From Euwallacea fornicatus (Eukaryota; Arthropoda; Insecta; Coleoptera; Curculionidae), in assembly GCF_040115645.1 (NCBI RefSeq), contig NC_089554.1, positions 682,001 to 746,000 on the forward strand: a stretch of DNA of 64,000 bases, read 5' to 3'. The notes beneath the pieces are model-generated. The model did not search any database. It was not told where the DNA came from and worked only from the letters and a program-made list of their open reading frames with translations. The position numbers were made by a program, and so were the translations under genes. Positions 59,284 to 64,000 of the stretch are shown piece after piece (within the stretch, counting starts at the first letter, position 1; the number at the start of each line of letters is the position of its first letter).

Positions 59284-60385
59284 CCTCTTTTATAGGTAAG
59301 TCAAAAATTTAAATTATTTTAACGGTAAAGAACGTAAAACACCAATAATTCTTCCAACTTAACTGTACGCATTCTCAAAAAAGATATGAACATCATAAAA
59401 CAGGTAGAAAATTTGGTAGGTATCTATGTGAAGGATCCGAAATTGGATAAACAATATAAGATGCTATAGGCGGGTAACGAAATTGTAATAAATCTTTTAA
59501 TGAATTGAACTGGAAAACTATACCTCTTACGCAAAAAACGTACTTGAAAAAAATTTGCTTTTTACGAGTTCTATTATTAATTTAAATTATGGCATTTGTT
59601 TCTGGGACACCCTGTAAATGTCTTCATCGCCTCCGAATGTTTTAAAATTCCTAACCCTGATCACTCTGACCATATCTCTAAATTACTTATAATTTCGTAG
59701 TTAAAAAAAAATGTATTTTAAAATCGTACGTAACGTGAAAGAAATAACCCACAATTTTGTGTTTATAAAGCCTAAAATTCCAGGAAACGAGCAAAACAAC
59801 GGGAAATCATCAAAAAGCCACTTTGAGGCCAATTTTAAGAAAGCCTTTTTATCCCTCATCATGTAGGAGTACTTTTAGCATATTGTTTAAGGGAGCTGGT
59901 ATAGTCAGTTGCCTTTTTGACTTTAATGGCACGTATATATCAAAGCGGGTTCCCATATTTCCACATTATTCACATTATCCCATATATTCTTTTAGCGAAT
60001 GAGCAGCATATTAAAAAAATGGACTGATGAAGATTAATTCCAAGTTATTTGCCTGGAAAATTAGGTTTTAAGTCAGGTATGTACTTCGCCAGATGAATTT
60101 CTGGCATGCCACCTACTCCCGTATTTGTGAGATCATCAAAATAGGACAAAATCTAAAAATTAGGGCCTAAAACACTAAATGTAATACCTTCCAGGTCCCT
60201 AACAAAAAGGCGAGGAAGCAACTTTGTCGCACAACAAACAAAATGACTATTACCTAAAAAAGGAAAAAATATTTTCTCGTGAAAAAGTTCCAGGATGATA
60301 AATGTGCCATTTTTGGAGGTGCCTAAAAAGCCGGAAAATTTTTCTTTGTCATACCTTAGGCATGAATTTTTTAGTGTATTTTCTC

Positions 60386-60407
60386 GGGGGTGGGGGACAA
60401 GGGGGGG
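60386..60407 (+). repeat. G-rich tract with G-quadruplex pattern
   Basis: Runs of five, five and seven guanines separated by T and ACAA; the last run can supply two G-tracts. No adjacent gene is recognised, so a regulatory role is unsupported. Confidence 0.5.
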
Positions 60408-61688
60408 TTATGCAAAGCCCCATTGTGGATACCGCACCTCATTAGATAAAGTAAATGTATTGTCTGAGAGACACATCTGCACGATTCGAATGGAATGGTA
60501 AATATAAAAGGGTTGTTTTTTTTATGTTGCTGGTTACTCGACTATAAATCTTTGTTGGGAGAAAAATTTCACATCGTCGATGGAAATTGGCTTTCATGTA
60601 AAGGGAGATTAAAGTTTTAAATCAGATTCAGTTTAAACTTCATACTTCAGTTTAAACAGCGAAATGTGAAAGGTAGGATAATTTACAACTTTGGCTTAAC
60701 CCAACACTCCAGCTAAACTCCTGCTTGGCAACGCGATTGGGGTTTCAGCCCCAAATGTTAAAACTTCATGCTAAAAAATAAAGTTTCTTAGTATTTTCAA
60801 TCCTGATTTGACATGCTTTGTATTGATTTCTAGCTAAGTCATGTTACAACGCAATTCAAACTAACAACAGGATTTATCTGGAAATAAACTAGTTTTTTCA
60901 CGTTTATAATGGATTTTCCTGGGACTAATTTCAATTTCTACAAATTTATGGGAATTTGTCGATTTTTTTGCAATCTACTGGTATACGGATAAATTAAATG
61001 ACGTAGTAAATAAAAAATAATTCGCCATAGATAAATCTAAAAATTATGTCAAAACAGAGAGATTTCGAACACAGTTGACGTTAAATATACGTTAAATTAT
61101 ACGCGGAATTAAATTGTTTGAGCAATTTATAGCAGTTATTGTAATATTTTTGTTGCTTTTCTATTTTGGGAAGCAAGTGACTAATATATATTTGACCTTT
61201 TCCAAGAACTTTCGAATTTCATGTAAACATAATATTCAAATTTTGTGGATTTCAAAATCGATTTCGAACGCCCCAAAGTAGAATCAATTTGCGTCGGTTC
61301 ATTGGTATTTTTAAGAGATTTTTTTTTTCATTTTTAAGAGATTTGTAGAACTCATTCAATTTCAATAAAACTAAAGTAGCCACCTCGGACTTAACCAAAG
61401 AATATTAACCATCTCAATAAAGAAAGTTCGTTGTGTTTAATTGATCTTAATTACGTGAGAAAAAAGTAACATTAATTGATTCAGAATTAACTCTTCTTCG
61501 GGCAGTTTCTTGTGAGGTTGTTTTGATTAATAATCCAATAATTCTTGGTCTAAAATCTGTTAATATATTTCATAGTTTAAATCGGAGAATTGCTTTCTGT
61601 TTGTTGGAGATGTTTATTTATTATGCTAAACTGGAAAAAAATCTGTTTGCGTTATGGAACGTAATGTAGTAGACCGTTTTGTTCTTAG

Positions 61689-61709
61689 AATAATAATAAT
61701 AATAATAAT
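61689..61709. repeat. (AAT)n microsatellite
   Basis: About seven AAT units. Looser A/T trinucleotide runs also occur at 63160-63235. Confidence 0.85.
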
Positions 61710-63323
61710 GTTCATATACAGAGTATTTTATGAAGGCGTGCCGCACCAAACTTACCTTTTTTGAAGCGAAAAATTCTATGTATTATTGCAGATTGGGATA
61801 ACTCTCCCACACACCAGTGCAACGCTCTCCGAATTCAGTTCCGGAACTGGTTGATGATATATTCAAGAAAATTACCACTTTGAAATTAAATATGGCTCCA
61901 AAAAATATTTTTTTTAGAAAAAATATATACTACACTGCAAAGTAGTTAAATACACATGTGCAAATAATAAGAATCATTTTGTGCGATCCCTAATTAATAT
62001 TAGTAATTTTCTGATGATAAAACAAAATATTTCATAAACAGTGCATCACAGGCCCTTCTAACTGTGTTATTTTATATTTACCCGAAAATCTGTAAGGTGC
62101 CCAAATAAGAGAGTGGGACGTCTCATCTCGGAATCTGGTACTCCTTCACTTTATGCTTACACAATGACAGAGATGCTGGCGCTGCTTTTAATTACGTTGG
62201 CGCTCTATTATGCACGCTTGCAGCATTAAGTCATAAGTTTCATGAAATTGAACGGAATTATGTCTAGGGCCGCTCAGTATTTGACTCAGGCTTAGTATTT
62301 TATAGAGACAAATCAGCTTTAGAAATAAATATGAAAGTTGCTTGGGTGAAATTGTTTGAGCCTTGTGTATCAGAGCGAATCAACTGAGAGTAATAATTCT
62401 CGTCTTGAGTAAGCCATTCAGAACAGTGAAAATGCTTAGTAATGTGATCACATTTTCTACGATATCACATTTTCTAACTTTATCATTTGAATAAAAAGTC
62501 TTCCAGCACACTTCCAAGCAATAAAGTAAGCCTGGCATAATCAGAGAGTGACAACCTTATTTCCGAATTGAGCAACTTTTTATTAAGATATAAAGTACAG
62601 AAAGTTAAGGAACACGACTCTGGTCAGATAGAATGTGTGCGACTGATGAAGTGTTAAATTGAATTTACTGCCAAAATTCGTACATTCTGAATTAAAATGT
62701 TGATAGGAATCATCAACAATTAAATCATTGACACATAAAATGAGTTTTATTCAACTATGTGGAGGCTTTCAAATATCAAAAGGTATTTTATTAAATTAAT
62801 ATTTTTTGAGCTCTAGTTTATTATGAGCCTCCCTTCTTGAGTTATAGAAAATTTTGCTGAAATAACACAGGATAAAGTGAAAGCTAAGATGGAAATGCCT
62901 TACTTTAAATTCGTTTTATTGTAAGGTATTTATTTATTTTTAATATTGGATTCGTAAAAGCAATTAATTTCCCTTTATTTTCGGATCCAAAACAAATAGA
63001 CCCCAGGCAATATAAAAATCGATGCACATCATCGACGTCCCCACTGGTACGAAATATAACCAATCCGCAAGAAAACATTTATAAAGTGACTAATTTTTTT
63101 TAAGAAGATATGATTTTTGCAAACGATGATGTTTTAGTTAATGATAATTACTCCTGTGCAATAATAATAATAAAATTATGGATGAAATACTGCATTTATG
63201 GAATATGGATAAAATATAATATATAATAATAAAAAGATGAAATCCGATCGCAAACTCTCGGGTCCGATTGCCAAGAGAAAATTTATTGTATTATTGTTTT
63301 ATAGCTGATTCGTTTTAGATGTA

Positions 63324-64000
63324 CAGGGGGTCAATAAGAAATAAAATAAAAATTCAAATGGCGACATTCTAAACATTTCGAATTGAAATTCAGGGGCGTA
63401 TTAGGAATTTTTCTGTTCATAGCTACTTTGAAGTTTTTGATACCTAGTTGTGTTTATCAAATGGAATATCATACTTACAGTGTGACTCTTAAATGGCTCT
63501 GCAGTACGTTGCAGAGCGACCCTTAGAGAGTATGAAAAAAATAACAGAAAAATTCTGTTTGAAAAATTGACGGAGATATTAAGAAAAATAGAAATTATAG
63601 GTGTGGCAATATTTTATTTAAACTTATAGGAGGTTTTCAAAATCCTGTGTGTGTAGTTCGGCCCTCAAACGCGAACGTCTCAGAATATTTCTTTGTACAC
63701 CTTCCAACAGTGTAGGAGTAATAGTGGCGAACACAGATGTGATTCTGTTTATTAAATCAACTTTGTTTGCTACAGGACTATGACATACTGAAGATTTTAT
63801 GTGGTCCTATAGAAAAATTCGAATGGCGTCATGCTCGGTGACCTAGGAGGCCACTGTATTGACCCACAATGACATTGATTTAATCACTCTCTGACAGGAC
63901 GAGCAATATGCGCAGGAGCCCCATCGATTTGCACCCGCATATAAATCATAGTGCCTAATGGTAAATTCTCCACTATATTTTGAAATTCGTTCCGAAGGAA
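63324..64000. mobile_element. Tc1/mariner-superfamily element cut by the window edge (E11)
   Basis: The left end CAGGGGGTCAATAAG after TA at 63322-63323, about 300 bp of non-coding sequence, then a transposase reading leftward from beyond the window. The 300-bp 3' flank is as long as the TIR arms of the other copies; whether it is inverted-repeated at the far end cannot be seen. Confidence 0.7.
63624..64000 (-). pseudogene. Tc1/mariner-superfamily transposase, partial at window edge
   Basis: Leftward from the edge: NEFQNIVENLPLGTMIYMRV, QIDGAPAHIARPVRE (second Asp), a stop, QWPPRSPSMTPFEFF (Glu replaces the third Asp), a stop. After a frameshift NKVDLINRITSVFATITPTL and the closing HTQDFENLL end at 63624. 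It has at least two stops and one frameshift. The upstream half lies outside the window. Confidence 0.8.

Larger units (their letters stand above)
57262..59614. mobile_element. Tc1/mariner-superfamily element with a solo LTR inside (E10)
   Basis: The left end CAGGGTGTCCCAGAAATAAG and right end reversed CAGGGTGTCCCAGAAACAAA match for about 30 bases (through GCCATAATT) and are bordered by TA. Of its 2353 bp, 568 are an LTR-like insert at 57377-57944. The remainder, about 1.8 kb, has one long decayed transposase on the plus strand. Confidence 0.85.
59615..63323. other. Long gene-free stretch
   Basis: About 3.7 kb with no exon recognised. It contains a G-run cluster (60386-60407) and an AAT microsatellite (61689-61709). 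A lone transposon-like end (TACAGAGTATTTTATGAAGG, 61718) has no partner found. Confidence 0.4.

Noticed and set aside
61718..61760. TACAGAGTATTTTATGAAGG as another TIR element end
   Set aside because: No inverted partner found within the following 3 kb.
1..64000. CRISPR arrays, bacterial operons, tRNA and rRNA genes
   Set aside because: No regularly spaced identical repeats, no ribosome-binding-site/operon layout, and no convincing tRNA B-box or rRNA blocks were seen; the window is eukaryotic.

Overview
The window looks like insect nuclear DNA, possibly beetle, although the order cannot be fixed from sequence alone. It is very A+T-rich, its genes are split by short GT-AG introns, and most recognisable content is eukaryotic DNA transposon (mariner, Tc1-like, piggyBac). 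No bacterial gene organisation, CRISPR array, rRNA or tRNA gene was recognised.

Only two convincing host genes are present. Both are on the minus strand near the left end: tandem rolling stone (rost)-like membrane protein genes at 4274-5391 (264 aa) and 11742-12884 (271 aa). Each has four coding exons. The two internal exons are exactly 346 and 178 nt in both genes and the intron phases (0, 1, 2) are the same. In the first gene the last intron appears to start with GC rather than GT, and the paralogue's exon structure supports that reading.

The rest is largely a graveyard of class II elements, usually flanked by TA. (i) A mellifera/cecropia-type mariner lies at 15651-16932 with matched ends and a DD34D triad, broken by one frameshift. 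An internally deleted mariner lies at 26665-27508 and a decayed one at about 29310-30300. (ii) Tc1-like copies lie at 33390-36560, 42290-43140, 43390-43930 and 54051-55514. (iii) A piggyBac-like pseudogene lies at 39940-41630. (iv) The dominant theme is a set of Tc1/mariner-superfamily elements with TA-flanked ends close to CAGGGTG, many with terminal inverted repeats (TIRs) of about 200-480 bp: 1698-3265, 8962-9558, 10734-11456, 19199-20746, 21588-22428, 33865-36435, 38406-39830, 46308-47521, 49679-51036, 57262-59614 and one cut by the right edge from 63324. Several keep only the 3' half of a transposase between very long inverted arms. (v) Two probable solo LTRs lie at 13658-14036, inside a (TA)n tract, and at 57377-57944, inside a transposon.

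One locus (33390-36560) records three successive insertions: a LINE-like fragment with a 14-bp target duplication, inside a long-TIR transposon, inside a Tc1-like element. The best candidate for something undescribed is the long-TIR series. The pattern suggests that the 3' end of a transposon was copied in inverted orientation over its own 5' half, producing foldback elements that could be transcribed into long double-stranded RNA. That mechanism and RNA role are inference; the inverted repeats and remnants are read directly from the sequence. Long stretches such as 22429-26664, 30301-33389 and 59615-63323 hold nothing I can identify as a gene.
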